The notes: a model not told the origin generated them from the sequence alone. Shown: positions 28,373 to 37,281, counted from the stretch's first letter. The stretch is DNA of 64,000 nucleotides from Oscillatoriaceae cyanobacterium M7585_C2015_266 (GCA_015295835.1 DVEG01000010.1:82045-146044); one strand, 5' to 3'. Made by a program: numbers and translations.

Positions 28373-28962
28373 GACTTCCACCCCCTGAGCTGATTTCACA
28401 CCCCAACTTAAAACTCCGGAGCAAGATAAATCCCAGTGTATAGGAAAGTTAGTGCCGCGAGCAGTCAAAGGCTACAGTAACGGGAGGAGAAGGGCTCGCC
28501 ACACGCTACCACACACCGTTTCTTAAATTTCTAAACCCTCCGGACGCCATAACTTTTTTAACTGAAATAAGTTTGCCAGTGTGCCAGCTATCAAGCCGGT
28601 ACAGAAATATACAGCCAATTTCGGAACTGTCTACATAAATGAGGGGTCTAACCCCTCAGGTATGCGCTATCGTTGTAAAAGGATCTGAATTGCCAAAATA
28701 CCGATCCGTCAAAGATCGGAGCCTCCTATAAGGAGTGGCTTACAGATACCTCAATGAGGCTCCTACCAGTGGTCACTTAGTCCGGTGGCAGGCTTTCCGA
28801 AGTAGTGGCAACCTGAAAACCCTCCTGAGCAGAGCAGCCTCATACAGTCGAAGTGTAGAGAGTTGGGAGCGACAGCGGTGAAGTGGAGCGATACTAACCT
28901 CGCTGCCGCAGCTTTCAGAAAACAGCAATATGTCCCCGGCGTGTGTCACCAGAGGCCAAACT
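28373..28962 (+). promoter_or_regulatory. Long hairpin-rich leader/promoter region upstream of HetZ-like gene
   Basis: This gap of about 590 bases has no credible gene. It is dense in perfect inverted repeats: GAGGGGT/ACCCCTC with a 3-base loop (28641-28657), CCGATC/GATCGG (28701-28719), CTCCT/AGGAG around ATA (28723-28735), and GGAGCCTC/GAGGCTCC (28718-28725 with 28756-28763). Several are mutually exclusive, a pattern seen in structured RNAs and riboregulators. TCCGGA hexamers occur at 28415-28420 and 28539-28544. A translation signal AGAGG stands seven bases before the ATG at 28963. Whether it is a leader, a small RNA or a terminator array is not shown by sequence alone. Confidence 0.45.
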
Positions 28963-30234
28963 ATGAATTCTCCACTAGCAAATTCTTTCCAGCAAGCACC
29001 CAGTAATTTCAGCATCACTCCGGTACCAAACAATAGCCCTAATTACGAGTCGTGGCAAGAAGATCTTTCCCACGGCGAAAGGCAAACAAAATCTTGGTCG
29101 GGAATGGATGTAGAACGTCTGGCAGATCAACTGGTTGCTGAACTGCAACAGAAAGTTCAATCTTCGCCGAAAAGCGCCCGTGCAGTAGCCCTGCGAATGG
29201 CGAAAGAGAGCCAGCGGATTTGTCAGAAAAGCGATCGCATTCAAACTTCTGGTCAAGTGCGTTCCTGGCAGCTAGCCTTAGCCCGTCACCGCTTACAAAA
29301 ATGTCTCGAATACTATCAGCTAGGTTCCAAACAAGGGCGTATAGAGCTGCATAGTAACCTCAGCGCCATGGTGTACCGCCATGTTGCCCCCCTGCGCGCT
29401 CGTTTGGGCTTTCAGGCTCGCTTTAATCTGATTGAAGACTTCTTGCAAGGCTTCTATATGGAATCCCTAAGGGCTTTCCGGCGGGAAAACGAACTCCCAG
29501 ATGATTACACCCCCCGCACCCAGTTGGAATTGGCAGAATACATGGCTTTCACTGAACACTATGCTAAGCGACGGATTAGTTTGCCAGCTCGCGGCAGTCA
29601 ACAACTGATCGTCTTGCGAGCGCAAGGGTTCGCCTATGGGCAGCCTGCGGAAACTGTACTAGATATTGAACAAGCAGTGGAATTCCCCAAGGCAGAAGAG
29701 GCTGAAGTCCAAAACCGCTCGCAAGCAGCGCAACAAGTCAGAGAACAAATGATTGCTGATACGGTTGATCCTGCTGAGGCAGTGGTGCGCGATCGCGTCA
29801 TCTCTGAACTGATCAAATATCTCGAATCCCAAGGTCAAAATGACTGTGTGGATTATCTAGTATTGAAGCTTCAAGATATGGCAGCTCAGGAAATCGACGA
29901 AATACTGGGCTTGACAGCTCGTCAGCGTGACTACCTGCAACAACGTTTCAAATATCACGTCGAAAAGTTTGCCCGCGCTCACAACTGGAAACTTGTACAT
30001 CAATGGTTGGGTGCCGACTTGGATCAAAATTTGGGTATGCCGCCTCAACAGTGGCAAGCTTTCCTTAAGCAACTTACCCCCCAACAGCGACAGTTGCTTG
30101 AACTTAAGCGTGCCGGAGTTGATGATCGAGAAATCGCTCAAGCTCTGCAATGTACGCCTAAACAGGTGCAAAAGCGCTGGACTAACCTGTTAGATATGGC
30201 ATGGGAAGTCCGCAATGGCACTGCGGAGAAATAG
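28963..30234 (+). CDS. hetZ: HetZ-like regulatory protein
   Basis: The 423-residue product has a low-complexity N-terminus, then a conserved core beginning MVYRHVAPLRARLGFQARF, with NLIEDFLQGFYMESLRAFRR and the PRTQLELAEYMAFTEHYAKR segment. The C-terminus looks like an HTH of sigma-factor region 4 type (LTPQQRQLLELKRAG, DDREIAQALQCTPKQVQKRW). I recall this as HetZ, a DNA-binding regulator of heterocyst differentiation that also occurs in filamentous cyanobacteria without heterocysts. A group-3 sigma factor is the main alternative, but regions 2.3-2.4 are not recognisable. I start at the ATG with AGAGG seven bases upstream rather than the ATG 11 codons earlier. patU homologues are not adjacent here. 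Confidence 0.7.
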   Translation: MNSPLANSFQQAPSNFSITPVPNNSPNYESWQEDLSHGERQTKSWSGMDVERLADQLVAELQQKVQSSPKSARAVALRMAKESQRICQKSDRIQTSGQVRSWQLALARHRLQKCLEYYQLGSKQGRIELHSNLSAMVYRHVAPLRARLGFQARFNLIEDFLQGFYMESLRAFRRENELPDDYTPRTQLELAEYMAFTEHYAKRRISLPARGSQQLIVLRAQGFAYGQPAETVLDIEQAVEFPKAEEAEVQNRSQAAQQVREQMIADTVDPAEAVVRDRVISELIKYLESQGQNDCVDYLVLKLQDMAAQEIDEILGLTARQRDYLQQRFKYHVEKFARAHNWKLVHQWLGADLDQNLGMPPQQWQAFLKQLTPQQRQLLELKRAGVDDREIAQALQCTPKQVQKRWTNLLDMAWEVRNGTAEK

Positions 30235-30682
30235 GGATGAGTGATGAGGGTTTTCTGTTTGGGGTAGAATGAGCTCATCTCTTCTTACCACTTATCATCA
30301 ATTCCCACTCAACTCATGCCTTTCTACAATCTCTATCTCCTGCTTGGGCTTTAGGAGTTTTTAGTGCTCAATAAAAAAACGCTTGCCGCGCTCGCGTTTG
30401 GGAATTTGCAAGCTTAGGAAAGCAATAGTTTCGTTTACTTTGATTGCCAGATTAATTCAAAACAAAAACTATATTTTCAAATAAATTCAGGTGCTTCCTA
30501 CCATGCGTAATTTTGAAAAAAAACACAAAATTATCAAAATCTCACTGGCCACTTGACCAAGCAAATACGCCCCCATGATTAAGTTGGCAACCTAGGGCTG
30601 GAATTAAGATTTCTTCCAGTTGCTCACGTTTAAGAAATATTAAGATATAGTAGAAAAGAAACCACTTATCCATGAGGCAGTC
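30235..30682. other. Intergenic gap between HetZ-like and PHP genes
   Basis: I see no gene. A weak inverted repeat GCTTGC/GCAAGC with a GC-rich loop lies around 30382-30414 and might end the upstream transcript. The stretch 30420-30540 is AT-rich. The right end carries the promoter of the PHP gene, and GAGG stands five bases before its ATG. Confidence 0.4.
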
Positions 30683-31417
30683 ATGGCGGTCAAACTCGCT
30701 CGCGCTTCCGTTTCTAAAAAGCCAGCAGCACAAGACGTGTCGGGACTCCAAGCAGTTTTTAAAACAATCAATGCAAGTAGTTGTCCCAAATCGTACAACT
30801 TTCACATGCATACAACCTTTTCCGATGGCCAGTTGAAGCCGGAAGAAGTGGTCGAGCAAGCGATCGCCATTGGTCTAAAAGGGTTGGCCATTACCGACCA
30901 CCACAGCATCGGCGGCTACCAAGCAGCTCAGCGCTGGCTAGAGTCCCGACAAGTATTCGACCGTCAGGACGAAACAACAGCAGTCAGAAATAGCCAGTCT
31001 TTACCCCTTCTCTGGACGGGCGTAGAAATTAACGCCGATCTCCTCGGATGCGAAGTACATATTCTCGGCTATGCTTTTGACCCCGAACACCCGGCTATGC
31101 AGCCCTACCTGCAACATAAAGCACCAGCAGGAGATTACTACAAAGCCTCTACAGTCATTACCTCTATTCAAGCAGCCGGAGGTTTGGCTGTTCTTGCACA
31201 CCCCGCTCGCTATCGTATCGCCGCCGAGCAACTGATTCCAGCTGCCGCAGAATTGGGCATTGATGGGGTAGAAACCTACTATGCCTATGGCAACCCTAAC
31301 CCCTGGTATCCCAGTCCTAAACAAACCGAGGAGATAGAAGCACTCAGCGCCGCCTGGGGTCTGTTAAATACCTGCGGCACTGATACCCACGGTTGCAGTT
31401 TACTACAGCGACTTTAA
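30683..31417 (+). CDS. PHP-domain metal-dependent phosphoesterase
   Basis: The 244-residue protein is a stand-alone PHP domain. The metal-binding motifs appear in order: HMHTTFSDG (HxH) near residue 39, ITDHHSIGGY near 70, GVEIN near 112, LAHPARY near 170, and GTDTHG near the end. Such enzymes hydrolyse phosphodiesters or phosphomonoesters of nucleotides, for example the 3',5'-nucleoside bisphosphate group, but the substrate here is not known. GAGG lies five bases before the start. A very strong hairpin terminator follows. Confidence 0.9.
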   Translation: MAVKLARASVSKKPAAQDVSGLQAVFKTINASSCPKSYNFHMHTTFSDGQLKPEEVVEQAIAIGLKGLAITDHHSIGGYQAAQRWLESRQVFDRQDETTAVRNSQSLPLLWTGVEINADLLGCEVHILGYAFDPEHPAMQPYLQHKAPAGDYYKASTVITSIQAAGGLAVLAHPARYRIAAEQLIPAAAELGIDGVETYYAYGNPNPWYPSPKQTEEIEALSAAWGLLNTCGTDTHGCSLLQRL

Positions 31418-31447
31418 AAGGAATAGCAAATAGAAGCGCTCGCCCTC

Positions 31448-31481
31448 AGGCAAAGGAAAGAATTCTTTCTTTTGCCTTTTT
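31448..31481 (+). terminator. Strong rho-independent terminator of the PHP gene
   Basis: Two 15-base arms (31448-31462 and 31463-31477) are complementary except for one G-U wobble. They form a long hairpin around AATT and are followed by a T run. It starts 31 bases after the PHP stop codon. Confidence 0.85.
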
Positions 31482-31674
31482 AATTCCTTTAAATAATAGC
31501 TATATATTCCTAAAATCAGGTTTTTGATTTTTAATTTTTCAGTATAAGAAATACTATAAAAGCAGCGCTCGCCCTCCTCTAAAAGTAGCACAAAACAACT
31601 TCTGCAACCCGGCAACTAGCATCATATTTTTAAGTAAGATATTACAACATCTGCAATCCGGGAGAATATTTCAG

Positions 31675-33066
31675 ATGGCCACTCGCTTTCAAGCAATTCT
31701 GACAGGCGCTCAACAGTCGCCACCCACCACGTCTGTTGCCACCGGCACCGCTAATTTTACCATCAGCGATGTAGGAGATGTTCTCAGCTACGAAATAACC
31801 ATTGCTGGATTAGACTTCGCACCTGCACAGCTTTTACCCCCTCAAACAGTCGATACAGCAGATGACGTCACCAACGTTTCCTTTCATGTAGGAGCACGAG
31901 GTACAAATGGCCCCATTGTCTTTAGTATTATCAATCCCGCTCAAGATACAAATAATTTCAGAATTGTCAATAATCCCGATGGTTCAGTAAAACTTATCGG
32001 AAATTGGGACATCCTCGATCCTGCCAATCAGCCGATTAGTAATTTTGCTGCCAAACTAAGATCTACTGCTTCAGGCGCCGATACTGAGCTCTACTTAAAT
32101 GTTTACACTAATCGTTTCCCAACAGGTGAAATTCGCGGTCAAATTACTGCTGAAATAATTATTAACATTATTCGAGGAACTGGTGGCAACGATACCCTTC
32201 TAGGAACCCTAGAAAACGATACCATATTCGGGGAAGGCGGCAATGATATTATCTTTGGCAGTGGTGGCAATGACTTACTCTATGGCAATGAAGGTGGCGA
32301 CAGCATTGATGGGAGTGCAGGCAACGATATTCTCGTTGGCAATGATAATAATGATTATCTTTTTGACGTAGAGGGGGAAAATATATTTTATGGCAATACT
32401 GGGAAAGATCTTATAATTGCCGGAGGAGGTAACGATACTATATTTGGCGGCAAAGATAATGACTCGATCGCTGAAAGTGCTGGCGATGATATTGTCTCTG
32501 GAAACTTGGGAGACGATAGCATTTTTGGCGGCAATGGAAGAGATAGCCTCTTCGGCAATGTTGACAATGATTCGCTGTTTGGAGGAAGTGACAGAGATAC
32601 TCTTTTCGGCGGCAAAGATTCAGATTACCTCGTCGGCGGTATTGGCAATGATTTTATAAATGGGGATTTAGGTAATGATAGTTTGATTGGCATTGATCCT
32701 ACTGCTGAAAATCCCGGAGATCGAGAAATTGATATCTTGATTGGCGGTGGGGGCGTAGATGTTTTCATTCTAGGCGAAACCGGTAAAACCTATTACAATG
32801 ACGGCAATGATACTACTTCTGGCACGCGCGATTATGCTTTAATTAAAGACTTTGTAATTGGACAAGATATTCTCCAATTGGGTGGTAGCGCTACGGATTA
32901 CCTTCTTGAAAATTCCCCTAGGAATTTACCCCAAGGAACAGCTATTTATCTAAAGGCTACTGGAGGAGGGAATGACGCCCAAAATCAACCGCCAAATGAA
33001 CTGATTGCGATCGTACAACTGACGGCTCAACTGTCTCTTGAACTTTCTTCTTTCCGGTTCGTATAA
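31675..33066 (+). CDS. CHRD-domain protein with RTX calcium-binding repeats
   Basis: The first 155 or so residues are a CHRD domain (FQAILTGAQQSPPTTSVATG, SFHVGARGTNGPIVFSI, PTGEIRGQI), a beta fold found in secreted and extracellular proteins. Residues of about 168-335 are a run of RTX nonapeptides of type GGxGxDxxx (GGNDTLLG, GEGGNDIIFG, GGKDNDSIAE and others) that bind calcium outside the cell. The C-terminal 100 residues have the form common in cyanobacterial RTX proteins (DYALIKDFVIGQDILQLGG) and probably hold the type I secretion signal. No secretion genes are next to it. GGGAGA lies nine bases before the ATG. It is probably an extracellular surface protein of unknown role. Confidence 0.9.
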   Translation: MATRFQAILTGAQQSPPTTSVATGTANFTISDVGDVLSYEITIAGLDFAPAQLLPPQTVDTADDVTNVSFHVGARGTNGPIVFSIINPAQDTNNFRIVNNPDGSVKLIGNWDILDPANQPISNFAAKLRSTASGADTELYLNVYTNRFPTGEIRGQITAEIIINIIRGTGGNDTLLGTLENDTIFGEGGNDIIFGSGGNDLLYGNEGGDSIDGSAGNDILVGNDNNDYLFDVEGENIFYGNTGKDLIIAGGGNDTIFGGKDNDSIAESAGDDIVSGNLGDDSIFGGNGRDSLFGNVDNDSLFGGSDRDTLFGGKDSDYLVGGIGNDFINGDLGNDSLIGIDPTAENPGDREIDILIGGGGVDVFILGETGKTYYNDGNDTTSGTRDYALIKDFVIGQDILQLGGSATDYLLENSPRNLPQGTAIYLKATGGGNDAQNQPPNELIAIVQLTAQLSLELSSFRFV

Positions 33067-33124
33067 TTGTGCCCTTTGAAAGCTTTTATAATTAATAACA
33101 TATTTTTTATATTTTTGAAGGATT

Positions 33125-33571
33125 ATGTTTTTTGAATTTGAATCAGATTTTGTCAATAATCTAAGGTGCATTCCTATGCTAGTTCGGTTTAAATTAGATA
33201 CTTGCGGTGTGAAACTGAAACTTAATCAGTGGAATCACTTTAGTAAAAAAGAACGGCAATTATTAGTTGAGCTACCTTGCACAACGCCAGAGGAAATACA
33301 AGCTTATCGAAATAAGTTGCTACAATTAGTATTAGAACGTGAAGGAACACAGGCTACTGAGTTTCCTATTCAGGAGAATCCACCCTGGATGGATGAAAAA
33401 AATGTGCCGTATGCAGTGCAGGAAAAGGCACAGTCTTTGGGAGTAGCGATCGCACCCGAAAAGTGGGCAAACCTCACGCCTTTACAGCGTTTTGCCCTAA
33501 TTAAACTCAGCAGTTCTAATCACGAAAATAGGAATTTTTTACCCGCTCTCAAAGAATTTCATTTGGCTTAA
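33125..33571 (+). CDS. narM: Nitrate reductase-associated protein NarM
   Basis: NarM is required for activity of the cyanobacterial ferredoxin-dependent nitrate reductase NarB, probably in its assembly. The 148-residue product shows the family blocks IPMLVRFKLDTCGVKLKL near residue 17, WMDEKNVPYAVQEKAQSLGV near 95 and LTPLQRFALIKLSSSNHENR near 122, ending in FLPALKEF. AAGGATT stands directly before the ATG. narB is not in the window, so the gene is separated from its partner. I see no NtcA box (GTA-N8-TAC) in the 58-base spacer after the RTX gene. Confidence 0.9.
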   Translation: MFFEFESDFVNNLRCIPMLVRFKLDTCGVKLKLNQWNHFSKKERQLLVELPCTTPEEIQAYRNKLLQLVLEREGTQATEFPIQENPPWMDEKNVPYAVQEKAQSLGVAIAPEKWANLTPLQRFALIKLSSSNHENRNFLPALKEFHLA

Positions 33572-33848
33572 TTTTCTCACAGCGAGATAAAGCGAGATAA
33601 AAGAAATGCGCTATACTCGGTGTCAGAAAGACATAAGCGATTCTCCCGTACTTAAACAGACATGGCTATCTTTGCAGTCTTTTGGACTTTCGTAGAACTC
33701 ACTAGCAAAAGCCCAGTTTCCTAAATCGAGAACTTTCCGGTAGAATTTCCTTGCTTGTTGTTTAAGAATCTATAATACCGAAATCATTTAAAATAACGGC
33801 TTAAACTTATCTCCTCTTTCCCGAATTCCAAGATTTGGGGATTTACTT

Positions 33849-35288
33849 ATGCACACGACTTCGCCTCTTGCCAACGGTACAATCCTAGATAGACGCTACA
33901 AGATTTTGCGCGAATTGGGGCGCGGTGGATTTGGGCGCACATACCTCGCTGAAGATATCCGTCGTTACAACGAGCGCTGTATACTCAAGGAATTTGCCCC
34001 TCTGGTTACAAGCAGTAGTGAATTGCAAAAAGCTAGAGAGCTATTCGAGCGAGAAGCGGCAACCCTCTACACCCTTAATCACCCTCAAATTCCCCGCTTT
34101 CGAGAATTGTTGCCCGTCAGCGTTGCAGGAGGCGAATCTCTATTTTTAGTACAAGATTATATAGAAGGTGAAAGCTATTGGCAGATTCTTAACTCCCGCC
34201 TCAAACAGGGCAGGGTGTTTAGCGAGTCAGAAGTGATACAATTATTGCTGCAAATACTGCCTGTTTTGCAGTATATCCATTCACAAAATGTTATCCATCG
34301 CGATATTTCCCCAGACAACATCATCCAGCGTAGTTATGATAAACTGCCGATTTTGATTGACTTCGGTTCGGTTAAGCAGGTTGCTGTCAATGCTATCTCA
34401 CAAGTAACTGGAAAATCTTTCGGTACGGTAGTGGGTAAGGATGGTTATATACCTGAAGAACAAATACGTTTGGGGAAGGTTTATCCTGCTAGTGATTTGT
34501 ATTCCCTAGCAGTGACGGTGCTAGTGTTGTTAACCGGAAAAGCTCCGAAAAATCTTTATGATGTTGCTAATGGGGTTTGGCGCTGGAAGCAAGAAGTTAA
34601 AGTAAGCCCGAAATTAGAGGCGGTGCTGGATAAAATGCTGGCATACCGAGTGCGCGAGCGCTATCAAGAAGCTCGTGAAGTACTACAAGTGCTTCAGCCT
34701 TCTGTCACTCAAAATTCTTATGCTTTTACCCAGATGGCAACACAAATTGTCGCTCCCGGCTGGCATAAAATTACTAACGCAGTTTCTCAAATAGCAACGC
34801 GCATTGCATCTGGCGGAAAATCGAAACCTCCGAAACCTCAAAGTTCACCTTCCCAACCTGACAATTTACTTTATTGGCGAGCACTCGCTCAAGGAATGAG
34901 TGTTGTAATAGTGCCTGCACTTGTTATTTTAGCTGTAATAAAATCGAATTTGTTTTCATTGCTGCCCAATATTTCTTTACCTTCGCCTCCTGAGATATCT
35001 CTGCCACTGCCTAATATTTCTTTGCCGTCTATCCCTTTCCCTTCTAATCCAGTTTCCTCTCATCCATCAAACTCGAACCAATCCGAAAAGGAAAGGCGGA
35101 TAAAAATACGCCAACGTATTAAGGATCTGAAACTGGATGAAGGAAATTTTTACCAGCAAGTTGACGAGTTATTTTACGCGCAACACCCTGAATTAAATCG
35201 GCGCAGTTTGACTAACAACTCCGAAGATGCCGAATTACGAGAAAAATGGTATGATATTGCGGAGAGTTTGCTAGAACAGCAACAATAA
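33849..35288 (+). CDS. Hanks-type serine/threonine protein kinase, membrane-anchored
   Basis: The kinase domain spans about residues 15-285. It has the glycine loop GRGGFGRTYLAED near 22, the ATP lysine in CILKEF near 47, the catalytic loop HRDISPDNII near 148 and the metal site DFGSVK near 172, with a GYIPEEQ activation segment. All catalytic residues are present. The juxtamembrane part is Ser/Pro-rich, and one membrane helix lies near 345-367 (MSVVIVPALVILAVIKS). After it come a Pro/Ser-rich stretch (NISLPSPPEISLPLPN) and a charged helical tail of about 90 residues outside or across the membrane. The extracellular sensor, if any, is not a known domain. Targets are unknown. Confidence 0.93.
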   Translation: MHTTSPLANGTILDRRYKILRELGRGGFGRTYLAEDIRRYNERCILKEFAPLVTSSSELQKARELFEREAATLYTLNHPQIPRFRELLPVSVAGGESLFLVQDYIEGESYWQILNSRLKQGRVFSESEVIQLLLQILPVLQYIHSQNVIHRDISPDNIIQRSYDKLPILIDFGSVKQVAVNAISQVTGKSFGTVVGKDGYIPEEQIRLGKVYPASDLYSLAVTVLVLLTGKAPKNLYDVANGVWRWKQEVKVSPKLEAVLDKMLAYRVRERYQEAREVLQVLQPSVTQNSYAFTQMATQIVAPGWHKITNAVSQIATRIASGGKSKPPKPQSSPSQPDNLLYWRALAQGMSVVIVPALVILAVIKSNLFSLLPNISLPSPPEISLPLPNISLPSIPFPSNPVSSHPSNSNQSEKERRIKIRQRIKDLKLDEGNFYQQVDELFYAQHPELNRRSLTNNSEDAELREKWYDIAESLLEQQQ

Positions 35289-35339
35289 CAATATTGATAT
35301 TGATATGCGCTTTCCCAAAATGCCAAGCTAATGCTTGAC

Positions 35340-35639
35340 TTATTTTAATTTTTGTGCTACTGCCAGCGCCGCTTCTAATTCTGGCTGCGTCAGACTGGTA
35401 ATGACAAAAACTTCCTGTACCGTTTTCCCCTGTCTAGCCAGTAATTTGAATCCTCCGCGAATCGGCACTGACACCCGCAATGTTAAACGAGGGGTATGCC
35501 CTCTTACCTGCCCGATGACGCCAGGAGTTATGGTTTGTATGCCTTGATGTTTGCTCAGGCGAGCTAATATCGGTATCAAACCAGGAATGTGAGTCGAATG
35601 ATTCATTACTAATCGCCCAGTAGATGATTGATTGCTCAT
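35340..35639 (-). CDS. DUF2103 protein
   Basis: This 99-residue protein matches the DUF2103 family, annotated as predicted metal-binding. It has SSTGRLVMNHSTHIPGLIPIL near the start, followed by IGQVRGHTPRLTLRVSVPIRGGFKLLARQGKTVQEVFVIT. The conserved His residues (NHSTH) are the likely metal ligands. It is convergent with the kinase gene (51 bases between stops), and its start is 89 bases from clpS on the same strand, so the two may share a transcript. Function not established. Confidence 0.85.
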   Translation of the reverse strand: MSNQSSTGRLVMNHSTHIPGLIPILARLSKHQGIQTITPGVIGQVRGHTPRLTLRVSVPIRGGFKLLARQGKTVQEVFVITSLTQPELEAALAVAQKLK

Positions 35640-35727
35640 AGATGGTTGCCAAAATACGACTTTTCTATATTCTTATGGCTTTACCATCTATAAGCAATCT
35701 GCGACTGGGGAAAGTTTTATTTCTCAT

Positions 35728-36054
35728 CTAGGCCTTTTCTAGAGGGGCCATCGTTAAGCCAGCGCGACTGAGTTGCTGGTGGTAAAGTTCAGCTTGCTCT
35801 TGGGGGCCAACCCAAACAGTAGCTTGGCCTTCGTAGTGGACTTGATTGGTTAGTTCCCAAGCGCGATCGCTTGTCATACAAGGTATGTACTTCATTAAGC
35901 ACTGCGCTACGTGCTGGAACGTATTAAAGTCGTCGTTGAGTACGATTACTTTGTAATTGGGATAAGGTTTGCGGGTTACTTGACTAGATCGCTCTGGAGC
36001 TATAGTCGGAAAAGTGGCCATAGCACAAACAGCTCTGAAAACTTCTGTATTCAT
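35728..36054 (-). CDS. clpS: ClpS adaptor of the Clp protease (ClpS2-like)
   Basis: ClpS binds N-degron proteins and hands them to the ClpC/ClpAP-type protease. The 108-residue product carries the core YKVIVLNDDFNTFQHVAQCLMK (NDDF motif) and the hydrophobic pocket helix MTSDRAWELTNQVHYEGQA. The form with PYPNYKVIVLNDDFNTFQHV and AELYHQQLSRAGLTMAPLE resembles the cyanobacterial ClpS2 paralogue rather than ClpS1 (inference from memory). An internal ATG at codon 12 (MATFPTIAPERSS) is the more usual N-terminus. clpC/clpP are not nearby. Confidence 0.9.
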   Translation of the reverse strand: MNTEVFRAVCAMATFPTIAPERSSQVTRKPYPNYKVIVLNDDFNTFQHVAQCLMKYIPCMTSDRAWELTNQVHYEGQATVWVGPQEQAELYHQQLSRAGLTMAPLEKA

Positions 36055-36260
36055 TATCTAAAAATTCTTTATTTAGTATATTACAATAGCCGAGAGTGAG
36101 AATTTAATAATTTATTTTTTATTTTTTATTTTTTAAAAAATTTATTTATATTCAGCGCTGGCGCGAGTACAGATTCAACTGCTCAAACAGTCAAAATCTT
36201 CCCGCTGCTGCAAATCATTCACCCATACCAGGCATGTAAAACGATCTAAAAACTACAAAA

Positions 36261-36277
36261 CCCTCTTTGAAAGAGGG
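36261..36277 (-). terminator. Terminator of the tRNA-Pro gene
   Basis: CCCTCTTT / AAGAGGG form a short hairpin. Read on the minus strand it lies about 30 bases past the tRNA 3' end and is followed by TTTTGTAGTTTTT, a typical rho-independent tail. Confidence 0.7.
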
Positions 36278-36307
36278 TCTTGTTTGGGGTATTGCATTAT
36301 TCTAAAG

Positions 36308-36381
36308 TCGGAGCGGCGGGATTTGAACCCACGACCCCTACTACCCCAAAGTAGTGCGCTACCAAGCTGCGCTACGCCCCG
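36308..36381 (-). tRNA. tRNA-Pro, anticodon GGG
   Basis: The minus strand folds into a full cloverleaf. The acceptor stem is CGGGGCG paired with CGCTCCG (one G-U), and the D-arm is GCGC...GCGC. The anticodon stem is CTACT/AGTAG with loop TTGGGGT, giving anticodon GGG for CCC/CCU codons. The T-arm has the TTCAAAT loop. CCA is not encoded; the discriminator base is A. Confidence 0.95.
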
Positions 36382-36576
36382 TTGAGCTTTATTATACTAA
36401 CACTGTTTTTTCAAAAAAGCAAGTAGATCTAAAAAATTTTTAGAACTTGAAAGAGGCCAATGGCCACGCTGCGGCCCATGGTGACGAGCAGAACAATCGC
36501 AAGAAGAGTGTGCGAGCTTCTCTATCGATATACTAGAAGCTATTATCACCAAACAATGACTTAAAAAATAGGGAAG

Positions 36577-37062
36577 ATGAGCAACCAAGTCTCCGATATC
36601 GTGGTGAAAACGATCGACGGGAAAGAGAAAACACTCGGCGAATACGCAGGAAATGTTCTGCTGATCGTTAATGTCGCCTCTTACTGCGGCTATACCCCCC
36701 AATATGCCGGATTGGAAAAGTTGCACCAGCAGTACAAAGGAGCAGGGTTGCGAGTTTTGGGCTTCCCCTGTAATGATTTTGGGGGGCAAGAACCGGGAAC
36801 TAATGAGGAAATTAAGCAATTCTGCTCCACAAAGTACGGCGTTACTTTCGAGTTGTTCGATAAAGTCCATGCTAAAGGACCGCAGCAACACCCTCTATAC
36901 GCTCGACTCACCAGTGCAGTTAATCCTCCCGGAGATGTTTCTTGGAATTTTGAAAAATTTCTGGTTGGCAAAAATGGGGAGATAGTTGCTCGTTTCAAGA
37001 GCAGCGTTAAACCGGATTCGCCAGAATTGATAGAGGCGATCGAAAAGGAACTTGCTAAGTAA
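36577..37062 (+). CDS. Glutathione peroxidase-like thiol peroxidase
   Basis: The 161-residue protein has the GPx fold: the peroxidatic Cys in NVASYCGYTPQYAGL near residue 35, the conserved LGFPCNDFGGQEPG near 67 and the catalytic WNFEKFLV near 125. A cysteine, not selenocysteine, sits at the active site. Cyanobacterial members usually reduce lipid and organic peroxides, with NADPH- or thioredoxin-linked thiols as reductant. The frame starts at ATG and ends just before a very good terminator. A large antisense open frame overlaps it but is only a shadow. Confidence 0.93.
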   Translation: MSNQVSDIVVKTIDGKEKTLGEYAGNVLLIVNVASYCGYTPQYAGLEKLHQQYKGAGLRVLGFPCNDFGGQEPGTNEEIKQFCSTKYGVTFELFDKVHAKGPQQHPLYARLTSAVNPPGDVSWNFEKFLVGKNGEIVARFKSSVKPDSPELIEAIEKELAK

Positions 37063-37091
37063 TTAAGTAGATACAAATAATCGCCTATCCC

Positions 37092-37118
37092 AACCGGTTT
37101 TTTTATAAACCGGTTTTT
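37092..37118 (+). terminator. Rho-independent terminator of the glutathione peroxidase gene
   Basis: A 9-bp inverted repeat AACCGGTTT / AAACCGGTT with a 5- to 6-base loop of T/A is followed by a run of eight T, about 30 bases after the stop codon. Confidence 0.85.
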
Positions 37119-37281
37119 TTTACAGCCGATAATCTAGAATTATGGAAATAGTATAAAATATATATAACGTACCCTCAAACCCTCATCAATTAGAGAATAC
37201 TAAATAATAATTTTTGAAGCCTGTTTACACAATTAAAAAAATAGCTTTATAAAAAGCAATTCAGGAGAGGTTGGAATTGGT

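Noticed and set aside
30542..30859. 105-codon minus-strand frame overlapping the PHP gene start
   Set aside because: Antisense to a clear PHP domain and without a ribosome binding site.
36397..36891. 164-codon minus-strand frame over the glutathione peroxidase start
   Set aside because: Antisense shadow; the plus frame shows the full peroxidase motifs.
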